A DNA stretch of 64,000 nt, from NCBI RefSeq assembly GCF_900156695.1, contig NZ_FTOM01000001.1:806001-870000 (forward strand), written 5' to 3'. The notes beneath the pieces were generated by a model. It ran no database searches. It had not been told where the DNA came from and was given only the letters and a program-made list of their open reading frames with translations. A program made the position numbers and the translations under genes. The stretch comes from Phaeovulum vinaykumarii. Its GTDB lineage: Bacteria; Pseudomonadota; Alphaproteobacteria; Rhodobacterales; Rhodobacteraceae. Of this stretch, positions 43,064 to 51,216 are shown in pieces; position 1 is the first letter of the stretch; the number at the start of each line of letters is the position of its first letter.

Positions 43064-43146
43064 CTTGAAACCCCTTCGTCAGTCTTTGCGTCCATTCTGC
43101 CCGCGCGCCCGTGGCAACGGCGGCTTTCGCGTTATATAGTGCGCCC

Positions 43147-44130
43147 ATGGACAGAACCGCAGGCCAAAAGCGCGCATCGGGCACATTTCTTTATCCGCAG
43201 GTCGAACCCTTCGACCGGCGCATGCTGGATGTGGGCGACGGGCACCGAATCTACATGGAACAATCGGGCAATCCCGCGGGGCTGCCGGTCGTGGTGCTGC
43301 ACGGGGGGCCGGGCGGCGGCTCGAACCCGGCCATGCGGCGCTATTTCGACCCGATGATCTATCGCGTGATCCTGTTCGACCAGCGCGGCTGCGGGCTGTC
43401 GCGGCCGCATGCCGCGGTCATTGCCAACACCACCGCGCATCTTCTGCGCGACATCGAGCAGATCCGCACCCTTCTCGAGATCGACAGCTGGTTCGTCTTC
43501 GGCGGCTCGTGGGGGGCGACGCTGGCCCTTCTCTATGCCGAGGCCTTCCCCGAGCGGGTGCGCCATCTGATCCTGCGCGGGGTGTTCCTGGCCACGCGCG
43601 CCGAGCTGGACTGGTTCTACGGCGGCGGTGCGGCCAGTTTCTTTCCCGATCTGTGGCAGACCTTCTGCGCGCCCATCCCCGAGGACGAGCGCTCCGACAT
43701 GATCGCGGCCTATCACAAGCGGCTGTTCTCGGGGCATCTGACCTCGGAAATCCGCCACGCGCGGATCTGGGCGCAATGGGAAAACGCGCTGGCCAGCGTG
43801 GACAGCGACGGCCGCACGGGCGAGGCGCCGGGCGAATATGCGCGCGCCTTCTCGCGGCTCGAGAACCATTATTTCGCCAATGGCGCCTTCCTGGAATGCG
43901 ACGGCCAGATCCTGCGCGACCGCCACCGGATCGAGCATATCCCCGCCACCATCGTGCAGGGCCGTCAGGACATGATCTGTCCGCCGGTCTCGGCGTGGAA
44001 GCTGGCACAGGGCTGGGCGGCCTGCGAGCTACGCATGGTGCCCTGCGCGGGCCATGCCTTGTCCGAGCCCGCCATCGGGCACGAATTGGTGCGGGTGATG
44101 GACGGCCTGCGCAGCTGGCCGCGGAACTGA
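43147..44130 (+). CDS. pip: Prolyl aminopeptidase (proline iminopeptidase)
   Basis: A 327-aa cytosolic alpha/beta hydrolase (S33). The oxyanion region is LHGGPGGGSNP (51-61), the nucleophile is S121 in GGSWGATLAL, the Asp lies in GRQDMICPP and the His in CAGHAL. DQRGCGLSRPH is typical of the family. It releases N-terminal proline from peptides. I placed the start at the ATG 43147; a GTG at 43111 would add 12 residues and is less likely. Confidence 0.95.
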   Translation: MDRTAGQKRASGTFLYPQVEPFDRRMLDVGDGHRIYMEQSGNPAGLPVVVLHGGPGGGSNPAMRRYFDPMIYRVILFDQRGCGLSRPHAAVIANTTAHLLRDIEQIRTLLEIDSWFVFGGSWGATLALLYAEAFPERVRHLILRGVFLATRAELDWFYGGGAASFFPDLWQTFCAPIPEDERSDMIAAYHKRLFSGHLTSEIRHARIWAQWENALASVDSDGRTGEAPGEYARAFSRLENHYFANGAFLECDGQILRDRHRIEHIPATIVQGRQDMICPPVSAWKLAQGWAACELRMVPCAGHALSEPAIGHELVRVMDGLRSWPRN

Positions 44131-44169
44131 GCGGCCCGGCCCGTCGCCGGGGGGCCTCGTGCCGGGGGC

Positions 44170-44892
44170 TCAGTCGTCGCGCAGCTGCGGCAGGCGGCGG
44201 CGGTTGAGAAGCCACACCACCCCCAGCAGATCGACCGCCCCCACCAGCGCGCGGCCAAGATTGGTGTATTTCGACGCGCCGCCCTGCCGTTCGGCATGGG
44301 TCACGTCGACCACCTCGATGCGGTAGCCCTCGCGCCGGACCATCGCCGGCATGAAGCGGTGGATATGGTCGAAATAGGCCAGCCGCAGATAGACCGCGCG
44401 CGGAAAGGCCTTCATCCCGCAGCCCGAATCGCGCACCCCGTCCTTGAGAAGCCGCCCGCGCAGCGCATTGGCCGCGCGCGAGGCCAGGCGCTTGGCCAGC
44501 GTGTCCTGGCGCTTCATGCGCTGGCCCTGCACCAGACCCAGCGTCGGATCGCCCGCCGCAAAGGGCGCGATCAGCCGCGGCAGGTTCTCGGGCGGGTTCT
44601 GCCCATCGGCATCGAGCGTGACGATCAGCGCCCCGCGCGCGGCCTCGACCCCGCTGCGCAGCGCCGCCGATTGGCCGCAGGCGTGCCGATGGCGCAAAAG
44701 CCGGATCTGGGCCAGATCGGCCGCCAGAGCGCGCACCACCGCCGCCGTGTCATCCGACGAGCCGTCATCGACCACGACGATCTCGTGCGGGGTGTCCGAC
44801 AGAACCTCCGCGATCGCGGGCAGCAGCGTGCCCAGCGCGACGGCCTCGTCCTTGGCGGGCAGGACAACGGAAACGGCGGGCGCGTCGGTCAT
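44170..44892 (-). CDS. Family 2 glycosyltransferase, dolichyl/polyprenyl-phosphate sugar synthase type
   Basis: 240 aa GT-A enzyme: VSVVLPAKDEAVALGTLLPA at the N-terminus, IVVVDDGSSDDT binding the nucleotide sugar, and LDADGQNPPENLPRL with the metal-binding DxD equivalent. One or two hydrophobic stretches near the C-terminus (LVGAVDLLGVVWLL) may anchor it to the membrane. The gene overlaps a LAB_N small protein by four bases. The same pair is seen beside lipid A or polyprenyl-phosphate modification systems, so transfer of a sugar or aminosugar to a polyprenyl carrier is likely (inference). Confidence 0.88.
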   Translation of the reverse strand: MTDAPAVSVVLPAKDEAVALGTLLPAIAEVLSDTPHEIVVVDDGSSDDTAAVVRALAADLAQIRLLRHRHACGQSAALRSGVEAARGALIVTLDADGQNPPENLPRLIAPFAAGDPTLGLVQGQRMKRQDTLAKRLASRAANALRGRLLKDGVRDSGCGMKAFPRAVYLRLAYFDHIHRFMPAMVRREGYRIEVVDVTHAERQGGASKYTNLGRALVGAVDLLGVVWLLNRRRLPQLRDD

Positions 44893-45191
44893 GTCTTGTC
44901 CCCGTCCGTGGCGGCGTCCTCGCGGGGGGTGCGGCCCTTGCGGTGGATCAGGATCAGGTTGCGGGCATAGACCAGCAGGCCAAAGCCCTGCCCGGCAATG
45001 AACACCGGATCCTTGCGCCAGATGGCATAGGTCAGAAGCGTCGCGCCCCCGGCCAGCGACAGATACCAGAACGCCACCGGGATGACGCTTTCGCGGCGCA
45101 TCTCGCTGGTCAGCCACTGGACAAGGAACCGGGCAGAGAACAGCGCCTGGCCCAGAAAGCCGATGCCGATCCAGATGAATTGCGCAGACAT
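44889..45191 (-). CDS. LAB_N (lipid-A-disaccharide-synthase N-terminal-like) membrane protein
   Basis: 100 aa with about three hydrophobic segments (about 5-24, 34-52 and 60-78). IWIGIGFLGQALFSARFLVQW matches the LAB_N domain, which occurs alone as a small protein next to family 2 glycosyltransferases. FWYLSLAGGATLLTYAIWRKDPVFI is the second conserved block. The ATG at 45191 is preferred to a 30-codon upstream extension. Function unknown; it is presumably a partner of the glycosyltransferase to which it is coupled. Confidence 0.87.
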   Translation of the reverse strand: MSAQFIWIGIGFLGQALFSARFLVQWLTSEMRRESVIPVAFWYLSLAGGATLLTYAIWRKDPVFIAGQGFGLLVYARNLILIHRKGRTPREDAATDGDKT

Positions 45192-45302
45192 GAGAACCCC
45201 GTCGTCGCAGGCGGCACGCGGCGGCCGCCCGCTTTCGGCCTCATTCGGCAAGGCGCGGCCCAAAGTCAAGCGCGCCCCCACGTCGGGGTGGCGAAAGCTT
45301 GC

Positions 45303-47285
45303 CTAGGCGCGGCGAATGGGATCGAAAAGCAACCGCAACCCGTTCAACACCACCAGCACCGTGCCGCCCTCGTGGCCCACCACCGCCAGCGGCAGCGGCA
45401 GCTTGCCCCAGAGCGCGCCGACCACCAGCACCAGCATCGCCCCCGTGGCCAGGATCAGGTTCTGGCGAATCACGCGCGCGGTGCGGCGGGCCAGCCGATG
45501 CGCGGCGGCCAGCTGGCCCAGATCCTCGGACAGAAGCGCGACATCGGCGGCCTGAAGCGCCACCTCGCTGCCCGCCGCGCCCATGGCGATGCCCACATCC
45601 GCCCGCGCCAGCGCCGCGGCATCGTTGACCCCGTCGCCGACAAAGGCCACCCGGCCCGTCGTGCCCAGCCGCGCGACATGGGCGACCTTGTCCTCGGGCA
45701 AAAGCGCCGCGGCCACCTCGGCGCGGTCCATCCCCAGATCGGCAGCCACGGCATGGGCGACCTCGGGGCGGTCGCCGGTCAGCATCGCCAGCCGGCCGAT
45801 CCCGGCGTCGCGCAGCGCGGCCAGCGCCGCCGGCGCATTGGCGCGCGCCCGGTCGGCCAGCGCCACCACGCCCAGCACCCGCGGCCCCTCGCCCAGCCAG
45901 ATCAGCGTATGCGCGCCATCGGCCAGCGCGGCCATCTCCGGGGCCTCGGGACAGGCGGGATCGGCGCCCATGTCCCGCGCCATCCGCCGGTTCCCCGCCC
46001 AGAGCCTGCGGCCACCGACCACCCCCGCGATACCCGCCGCGGGCACGGCCGCGATCCCCTCGGCGGGGCTGGGGGCGATGCCGCGGGCCTCGGCCGCGCG
46101 CCGGATCGCGGCGGCCAGCGGGTGCTCGGAATGGGCCTCGAGCCCGGCCAGATCGGCCAGCACCGCGCGCGGATCGCACCCCGGCGCCACCGCCAGATCG
46201 GTGACCTCGGCCCGCCCTGTCGTCAGCGTGCCGGTCTTGTCGAAGGCAAAGGCGCGCACCGCGGCAAAGGTCTCGAGCGCGGCGCCGCCCTTGAAGAGAA
46301 CGCCCCCGCGCGCCGCCGCCGACAGCGCCGACAGGATGGCCGCGGGAACCGAGATGACGATGGCGCAGGGGCTGGCCGCCACCAGCAGAACCGCGGCGCG
46401 ATAGGTCGCCTCGTGCCAGCCGTGGCCCAGCGCCAGCAGCACCGCCAGCGACACGAGCGCGCCGCCCAGCACCGCCCAGGTGTAGCGTTGCCCGAACCAG
46501 TCCGAGAAGCGTTCCGAGGGCGCGCGTTCGGCCTGCGCCTGCGTCACCAGCGCGATCATCCGCGCCACGGTGCTGTCGGCGGCGCCGCGCGTCACGCGCA
46601 GACGCAAGACGCTGTGCAGGTTGACCGTGGCCTCGAAGACCTGCGCGCCGGGGCCGCGCGCCACGGGCAGGGATTCGCCGGTGACGCTCGATTCGTCGAT
46701 CTCGCCCTCGCCGGTCTCGATCTCGGCATCGACGGGGATGCGCGCGCCGGGGCGCACCATCACCCGATCGCCGGGCACGAGAGCGCTGACCGGCACCTCC
46801 TGCGTGCTGCCATCGGGCTGGAGAAGATGCGCGCGGTCGGGTCGGAGCGCCATCAGCGCCTCGACCTCGCGGCGCGCGCGGCCCATCGCCAGCGTCTCGA
46901 GCGTGCCGGCCACGGAAAAGAGAACCAGCAGCACCGCCCCTTCGACCGGCGCGCCCACGCCCGCCGCCGCCAGCGCGGCAATCACCATCAGAAGCTCGAT
47001 GTCGAGGCGGTGTTCGTGGCGCAGCTCGTGCAGCGCCCTAACCGCGGCCGGCACACCCCCGGCCAGATAGACAAGGCCCAGCCCCGCCGCACGCAGGCCC
47101 GAACCGGGATCAAGCGGCAGACCCGCGGGCCAGCCGCCAGGCAGCCCCGCCCCAAGCCCTGCCGCAAGACGCGGCCCCAGCCAGCCGCCCGTCAGCCCGA
47201 TCACCAGCCCCGCCACGGCAAGAATGCTCAGCGCGATGGCGCGCCCTTCGTGACCGGGGCGGGACGTCTGGTCGGGATTATGCAT
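45303..47285 (-). CDS. P1B-4-type metal-exporting ATPase (CoaT/CtpD/PfeT-like)
   Basis: 660-aa inner-membrane P-type ATPase. TGES is at 202-205, SPC (transmembrane metal site) at 305-307 within AASPCAIVIS, the phosphorylated Asp is D349 in DKTGT, SEHPLA and GDGVND follow, and HEGGT is in the last helix (638-642). There is no N-terminal heavy-metal-associated domain. The SPC plus HEGGT combination with no HMA is the mark of the P1B-4 subgroup, which exports Co2+ or Fe2+, not Cu or Zn/Cd. It is next to cobS, which makes cobalt handling plausible. It starts 171 bases from cobS, and an inverted repeat lies upstream. Confidence 0.9.
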   Translation of the reverse strand: MHNPDQTSRPGHEGRAIALSILAVAGLVIGLTGGWLGPRLAAGLGAGLPGGWPAGLPLDPGSGLRAAGLGLVYLAGGVPAAVRALHELRHEHRLDIELLMVIAALAAAGVGAPVEGAVLLVLFSVAGTLETLAMGRARREVEALMALRPDRAHLLQPDGSTQEVPVSALVPGDRVMVRPGARIPVDAEIETGEGEIDESSVTGESLPVARGPGAQVFEATVNLHSVLRLRVTRGAADSTVARMIALVTQAQAERAPSERFSDWFGQRYTWAVLGGALVSLAVLLALGHGWHEATYRAAVLLVAASPCAIVISVPAAILSALSAAARGGVLFKGGAALETFAAVRAFAFDKTGTLTTGRAEVTDLAVAPGCDPRAVLADLAGLEAHSEHPLAAAIRRAAEARGIAPSPAEGIAAVPAAGIAGVVGGRRLWAGNRRMARDMGADPACPEAPEMAALADGAHTLIWLGEGPRVLGVVALADRARANAPAALAALRDAGIGRLAMLTGDRPEVAHAVAADLGMDRAEVAAALLPEDKVAHVARLGTTGRVAFVGDGVNDAAALARADVGIAMGAAGSEVALQAADVALLSEDLGQLAAAHRLARRTARVIRQNLILATGAMLVLVVGALWGKLPLPLAVVGHEGGTVLVVLNGLRLLFDPIRRA

Positions 47286-47389
47286 GGGTCGCCTCGTACG
47301 CGGGGCTGCCTTGGGCCTGGAAAAGACTAGCGCGCGCGGCCGCCCCGAAACAGGGGCGCCGGCGCCGCAGAGGTCTCTAACACGGCCAA

Positions 47390-47420
47390 GCTGACCGGAA
47401 GCTGACGGCCCCCGGTCAGC
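47390..47420 (-). terminator. Inverted repeat between cobS and the metal ATPase (terminator or operator)
   Basis: GCTGACCGG and CCGGTCAGC form a perfect 9-bp stem with a 13-base loop, 36 bases after the cobS stop and 105 bases upstream of the ATPase start. It may end the cobU-cobT-cobS transcript, or be the operator of a metal sensor for the ATPase. No U-tract. Confidence 0.35.
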
Positions 47421-47456
47421 GGCGCCGGCACGGGCGGGCGTGTCAGGGGCCGGGTC

Positions 47457-48221
47457 TCAGGCCGTGACCCAGGCGGCCAGCGCCAGCCAGCCGGCGATCT
47501 CGCCGACCTGTTGCATGCCGCCCAGAACATCGCCCGTCTGCCCACCGATCTGGCGGATCGCCAGCGCCGCCATCGCCGCCTGCGCCAGCGCGATCGCCAC
47601 CAGGACGACCGGCGCCGCGGCGCCCAGCGTGGCCAGGCCCAGCGCCCCCAGCGCCAGCGCCACGCCCACGCGCCAGCCGCCGGCCCCCGAGGCCATGTGG
47701 CCCAGCCCGTCGCTGCGCGCGGGCTTCAGCCGCGCCATTCCGACCGCGATCCCCGCGCGCGAGGCCATGGCCAGCGCCGCAAGCCCCAGCACCGCCATCA
47801 GCGGCGCCACCGCGGCGATGGCCGCCAGCGAGGTCCAGCGCAGCCCCAGCGACAGCATCGCCGCCAGCCCGCCATAGCTGCCGATACGGCTGTCGCGCAT
47901 GATCTCGAGCTTGCGCGCCCGGTCATGGCCGCCGCCAAAGCCGTCGGCGCAATCGGCCAGGCCGTCCTCGTGGATGCCGCCGGTGGCCAGCACCCCGGCC
48001 GCCAGCGCCACCCCCGCCGCGGGGGCCGCCGGCACGCCCAGCGCCAGCGCCAGCGCAAGCGCCGCCCCCGACACCGCGGCCATGGCCAGCCCCGCCAGCG
48101 GAAAGGCCCAGGCCGCATCGGCAAAACGCGGCGCCGGGCTGCCGATATGCCCGGCCGGCAGGCGCGTCAGCAGCATCATCGCCACCTGCGCCTCGGCCCG
48201 CCGGTCGGACAGGCGGCTCAT
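47457..48221 (-). CDS. cobS: Adenosylcobinamide-GDP ribazoletransferase
   Basis: A 254-aa inner-membrane enzyme that joins the lower ligand to adenosylcobinamide-GDP. About six helices, with the conserved acidic motif GGIHEDGLADCADGFGGG (about 96-113) and DSRIGSYG following, which bind the substrates through divalent metal. QIGGQTGDVLGG is near the C-terminus. The ATG overlaps the cobT stop (ATGA). Last gene of cobU-cobT-cobS. Note this is the V-type naming (cobS of enteric bacteria, cobV of Pseudomonas denitrificans). Confidence 0.95.
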   Translation of the reverse strand: MSRLSDRRAEAQVAMMLLTRLPAGHIGSPAPRFADAAWAFPLAGLAMAAVSGAALALALALGVPAAPAAGVALAAGVLATGGIHEDGLADCADGFGGGHDRARKLEIMRDSRIGSYGGLAAMLSLGLRWTSLAAIAAVAPLMAVLGLAALAMASRAGIAVGMARLKPARSDGLGHMASGAGGWRVGVALALGALGLATLGAAAPVVLVAIALAQAAMAALAIRQIGGQTGDVLGGMQQVGEIAGWLALAAWVTA

Positions 48222-49237
48222 GCCTCGGTCACTCCGGCCTCGGCAAAGGTCGCCATGCCGTTGTGGCATTCGAGCGCCGCGCGCACCAGCAGCAGCGCCA
48301 CCGCCGCGCCCGAGGCCTCGCCCAGACGCATGCCGATCTGGATCATCGGCGTCTTGCCCAGCTTGTCGAGCAGCTTGACGTGGCCCGGCTCGGCCGAGGC
48401 ATGACCGACAAGGCAATGGTCCAGCAGCCGCGGATCGGCCCCGAAGAGCGGCGCCACCGCCGCACAGCAGACAAAGCCATCGAGGATCACCGGCACGCCC
48501 TTGGCCCGCGCGCCCAGAACGGCGCCGGCCATCGCGGCTTCCTCGCGCCCGCCCAGCGCAGCCATCACGCCCAGCGCATCCAGATGGCCATGCAGCGCAA
48601 CACCCTTGTCCACGGCGCCCGCCTTGCGGATCAGGCCCTCGGCGTTCAGGCCGGTGCCCGGCCCCACCCAATCGGCGCCGGTGCCGCCAAAGACCCCCGC
48701 GGCCAGCGCCGCGGCAATGGTGGTGTTACCGATGCCCATCTCGCCGACCAGAAGGACGTCCGCCTCCGGGTCCACGGCCGCCGCCCCGGTGTTGAGCGCA
48801 GCGAGGCATTCCTCGGGCGTCATCGCCGGTTCAACGGTGAAATCCCTGGTGGGGTTCAGCCCGTCGATCTCGATCACCTCGAGATCGGCGCCCGCCGCGC
48901 GGCACAGCTGGTTGATCGCGGCGCCGCCGGTGCGGAAATTGGCCACCATCTGCACGGTGACTTCCTGCGGAAAGGGGCTGATGCCCTGGGCCACGACGCC
49001 GTGGTTGCCGGCAAAGACCAGCGCCTGGGCGCGCTTGATCTCGGGGTTGATACGGCCCTGCCAGGCGGCGAAATGGCAGGCGGTCTCCTCGAGGATCCCG
49101 AGCGAACCGACCGGCTTGGTCAGCTGCGCCTGACGCGCGATGGCGCCTTCGCGGGCGGTCTCGTCGGCACCCGGCAGACGGTCGGCAAGGCTGCGCAGTT
49201 CCTCGAGAGAGGACAGCGGAAAGGGATTCTGGCTCAT
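48218..49237 (-). CDS. cobT: Nicotinate-nucleotide-dimethylbenzimidazole phosphoribosyltransferase
   Basis: 339 aa. It activates 5,6-dimethylbenzimidazole to alpha-ribazole phosphate. Signatures: FAGNHGVVAQGISPFP, GEMGIGNTTIAAAL, and the catalytic Glu in MRLGEASGAA close to the C-terminus. Normal length. The start at 49237 has AAGGTGAAG upstream, immediately after the cobU stop. It is also called cobU in Pseudomonas nomenclature. It uses the product of bluB, which is encoded 4 kb away in the same cluster. Confidence 0.97.
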   Translation of the reverse strand: MSQNPFPLSSLEELRSLADRLPGADETAREGAIARQAQLTKPVGSLGILEETACHFAAWQGRINPEIKRAQALVFAGNHGVVAQGISPFPQEVTVQMVANFRTGGAAINQLCRAAGADLEVIEIDGLNPTRDFTVEPAMTPEECLAALNTGAAAVDPEADVLLVGEMGIGNTTIAAALAAGVFGGTGADWVGPGTGLNAEGLIRKAGAVDKGVALHGHLDALGVMAALGGREEAAMAGAVLGARAKGVPVILDGFVCCAAVAPLFGADPRLLDHCLVGHASAEPGHVKLLDKLGKTPMIQIGMRLGEASGAAVALLLVRAALECHNGMATFAEAGVTEA

Positions 49238-49239
49238 GC

Positions 49240-49746
49240 TCACTTCACCTTCATTGGCAGGCCCGCGACGGTAAACCAGACCTCGTCCGAGGCCGCCGCG
49301 ACCCATTGGTTGATCGTTCCCGCCGCGTCCCGGAAGGCCCGCGCGAGCGCATTGTCGGGCACGATGCCGAGCCCGACCTCATTGGTGACAAAGACGACCG
49401 GAGAGGTCTGTTCGGGCAGCGCCGCGCACAGCGCCTGCCCCGCGGCCCGCCAGTCATGTTCACCCAGCATCAGGTTGGTCAGCCACAGCGTCAGGCAATC
49501 GACCAGCCGCGGGCCCTGCCCGTCGCTGGCCGCCAGCGCCCCGACCAGGTCCAGCGGCTCCTGCACCGTGTGCCATTCGGGACCGCGCCGGGCCTTGTGC
49601 TCGGCCACGCGGGCGGCCATCTCGTCGTCCCAGATCGTGGCCGTGGCGATATAGACCGCGGGCCGGCCCAGCCCCAGCGTCATGCTCTCGGCCAATGCGC
49701 TCTTGCCCGAACGCGCGCCACCTGTGACCAGTATCGTCTTGCTCAT
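49240..49746 (-). CDS. cobU: Adenosylcobinamide kinase / guanylyltransferase
   Basis: 168 aa. The P-loop GGARSGKSALAE is at about 9-20, YIATATIWDDEM carries the second nucleotide contact, and VFVTNEVGLGIVPDNALAR is the family signature. It phosphorylates adenosylcobinamide and transfers GMP. First gene of the cobU-T-S operon, divergent from the histidine phosphatase with a 49-base gap between starts. Also named cobP. Confidence 0.96.
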   Translation of the reverse strand: MSKTILVTGGARSGKSALAESMTLGLGRPAVYIATATIWDDEMAARVAEHKARRGPEWHTVQEPLDLVGALAASDGQGPRLVDCLTLWLTNLMLGEHDWRAAGQALCAALPEQTSPVVFVTNEVGLGIVPDNALARAFRDAAGTINQWVAAASDEVWFTVAGLPMKVK

Positions 49747-49795
49747 GGCCGCGTGACAAAGCAGAAACGGCCCGGCAGCGAAAGGGGGGAAAAGG

Positions 49796-50386
49796 ATGGC
49801 ATCCGACCGCACGACCGAGATCGTCGTGATCCGCCATGCCCCGGCGCTGACCGGGGGGCGGCTGGCCGGCCGGCGCGACGTGCCCGCCGATTGCACCGAC
49901 AGCGCCGCGTTTCGGGCGCAGGCGGCGGCGCTGGGGGCGTTTGACCGGGTGCTGACCAGCCCCGCGCTGCGCTGCCGGCAGACAGCCGCCCATCTGTGGC
50001 CAGATGCCGCGGAATTCCCCACCGATCCGCGGCTGTGGGAACAGGATTACGGCGCCTGGGAGGGCCAGCCCTATGCCGACCTGCCCGATTGGGGCGCGAT
50101 CAGCGCGCAGGAGCTGGCCCGCCACGCGCCGCCGGGCGGCGAAAGCTTTGCCGCGCAATGCGCCCGCACCCATGCCGCGCTGGAAGATCTTTGCACCGAT
50201 CCGCGGACGCGCGGGGCCCGCATCGCCCTTGTCGCCCATGCCGGAACCGCGCGCGCGGCGCTGTCCCTGGCGCTGGGGCGCGTCGAGGCGGGGCTCGCGT
50301 TCCGCATCGACCCGCTGGCCTCGACCCAGATCCTGGCATTGCCCGATGGCTGGGCCGTCGGCTGGGTCAACCGGGCACCACGATGA
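49796..50386 (+). CDS. Histidine phosphatase (alpha-ribazole phosphatase-like)
   Basis: 196 aa. The catalytic RH motif is R13-H14 (VIRHAP), the second His is in LVAHAGTARAAL, and SPALRCRQTA carries the phosphate-binding Arg. The position in the cobalamin cluster fits CobC-type alpha-ribazole-5'-phosphate phosphatase, which removes the phosphate before or after the CobS step. The first gene of a plus-strand operon; its stop overlaps the PduX-like start (ATGA). A general phosphoglycerate mutase-like role cannot be excluded. Confidence 0.88.
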   Translation: MASDRTTEIVVIRHAPALTGGRLAGRRDVPADCTDSAAFRAQAAALGAFDRVLTSPALRCRQTAAHLWPDAAEFPTDPRLWEQDYGAWEGQPYADLPDWGAISAQELARHAPPGGESFAAQCARTHAALEDLCTDPRTRGARIALVAHAGTARAALSLALGRVEAGLAFRIDPLASTQILALPDGWAVGWVNRAPR

Positions 50387-51216
50387 CCGCAAGCCTGCGC
50401 GTTTCGGGCCATTTCGGCGAATTGCTCCAGGGGCGGATCGGTCCCGACGGGCCGGTCGCGCTGGTCACGCTGCCCTGCCCGGTGCTGGGGGTATCGGGGC
50501 GATGGCTGGGGGGCTCGGGGCTGGGGGGCACGGGGCTTGCGCTCCACGGCGCGGGCCAGCGCCTGACGACGCCCCAGCGCGCCCGCCGCATGGCCCGCGC
50601 GCTGGGGCTGTCGCTGCGCGGCCGCTTTGCCCTGCGCGCCGAGATGGAGGCCGGGGGCGGGGCCGGGGTGTCGACCGCGGCGCTGGCGGTGCTGGCGCGG
50701 CTGGCGGGCTTTGACGGCCCCCCGCTTGATCTGGCGCGGGCCTGCATCGCCGCCGAGGGCGCGTCGGACCCGCTGATGTTCCCCCGCCCCGAGCGGTTGC
50801 TCTGGGCCTCGCGCGCGGGGCGGGTGCTGGCCGAACTGCCGCCGCTGCCGCGTCTCGAGATCCTGGGCGGCTTTTTCGGGCCGCCCCGGCGGACCGATCC
50901 CGCCGACATGCGCTTTCCCGACATTTCCGACCTGATCGCCCCCTGGCACGCGGCGTCACGTTTTCGTGACATTGCGGCGATCGGCGGCCTTGCATCTGCC
51001 TCGGCGGCCCGCACTGTGGCCCTGCGCGGACTGTCGGGCGACCCGACGCCCGGTCTTGCGCGCGAGACGGGTGCGCTGGGGTGGTGCATCGGGCATACTG
51101 GGGCCGCGCGGGGGTTGATCTTCGCGCCCGGCACGATGCCGCGCGATGCCGCCCTTGCCCTGCGGCGCGCGGGCTTTCGCAACGTGGTGAACTTTCGGGC
51201 GGGAGAAACGAGATGA
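50383..51216 (+). CDS. GHMP kinase, PduX-like L-threonine kinase
   Basis: 277 aa. HFGELLQGRIG near the N-terminus and the glycine/serine-rich EAGGGAGVSTAALAVLARL (about 88-106) mark a GHMP-fold kinase of the PduX type. AEGASDPLMFP is also conserved in the group. PduX makes L-threonine-O-3-phosphate from threonine and ATP. The gene two places downstream encodes a threonine-phosphate decarboxylase, and the one in between CbiB, which uses the aminopropanol phosphate. The three therefore form a complete aminopropanol arm. Coupled to both neighbours by ATGA overlaps. Confidence 0.83.
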   Translation: MTASLRVSGHFGELLQGRIGPDGPVALVTLPCPVLGVSGRWLGGSGLGGTGLALHGAGQRLTTPQRARRMARALGLSLRGRFALRAEMEAGGGAGVSTAALAVLARLAGFDGPPLDLARACIAAEGASDPLMFPRPERLLWASRAGRVLAELPPLPRLEILGGFFGPPRRTDPADMRFPDISDLIAPWHAASRFRDIAAIGGLASASAARTVALRGLSGDPTPGLARETGALGWCIGHTGAARGLIFAPGTMPRDAALALRRAGFRNVVNFRAGETR

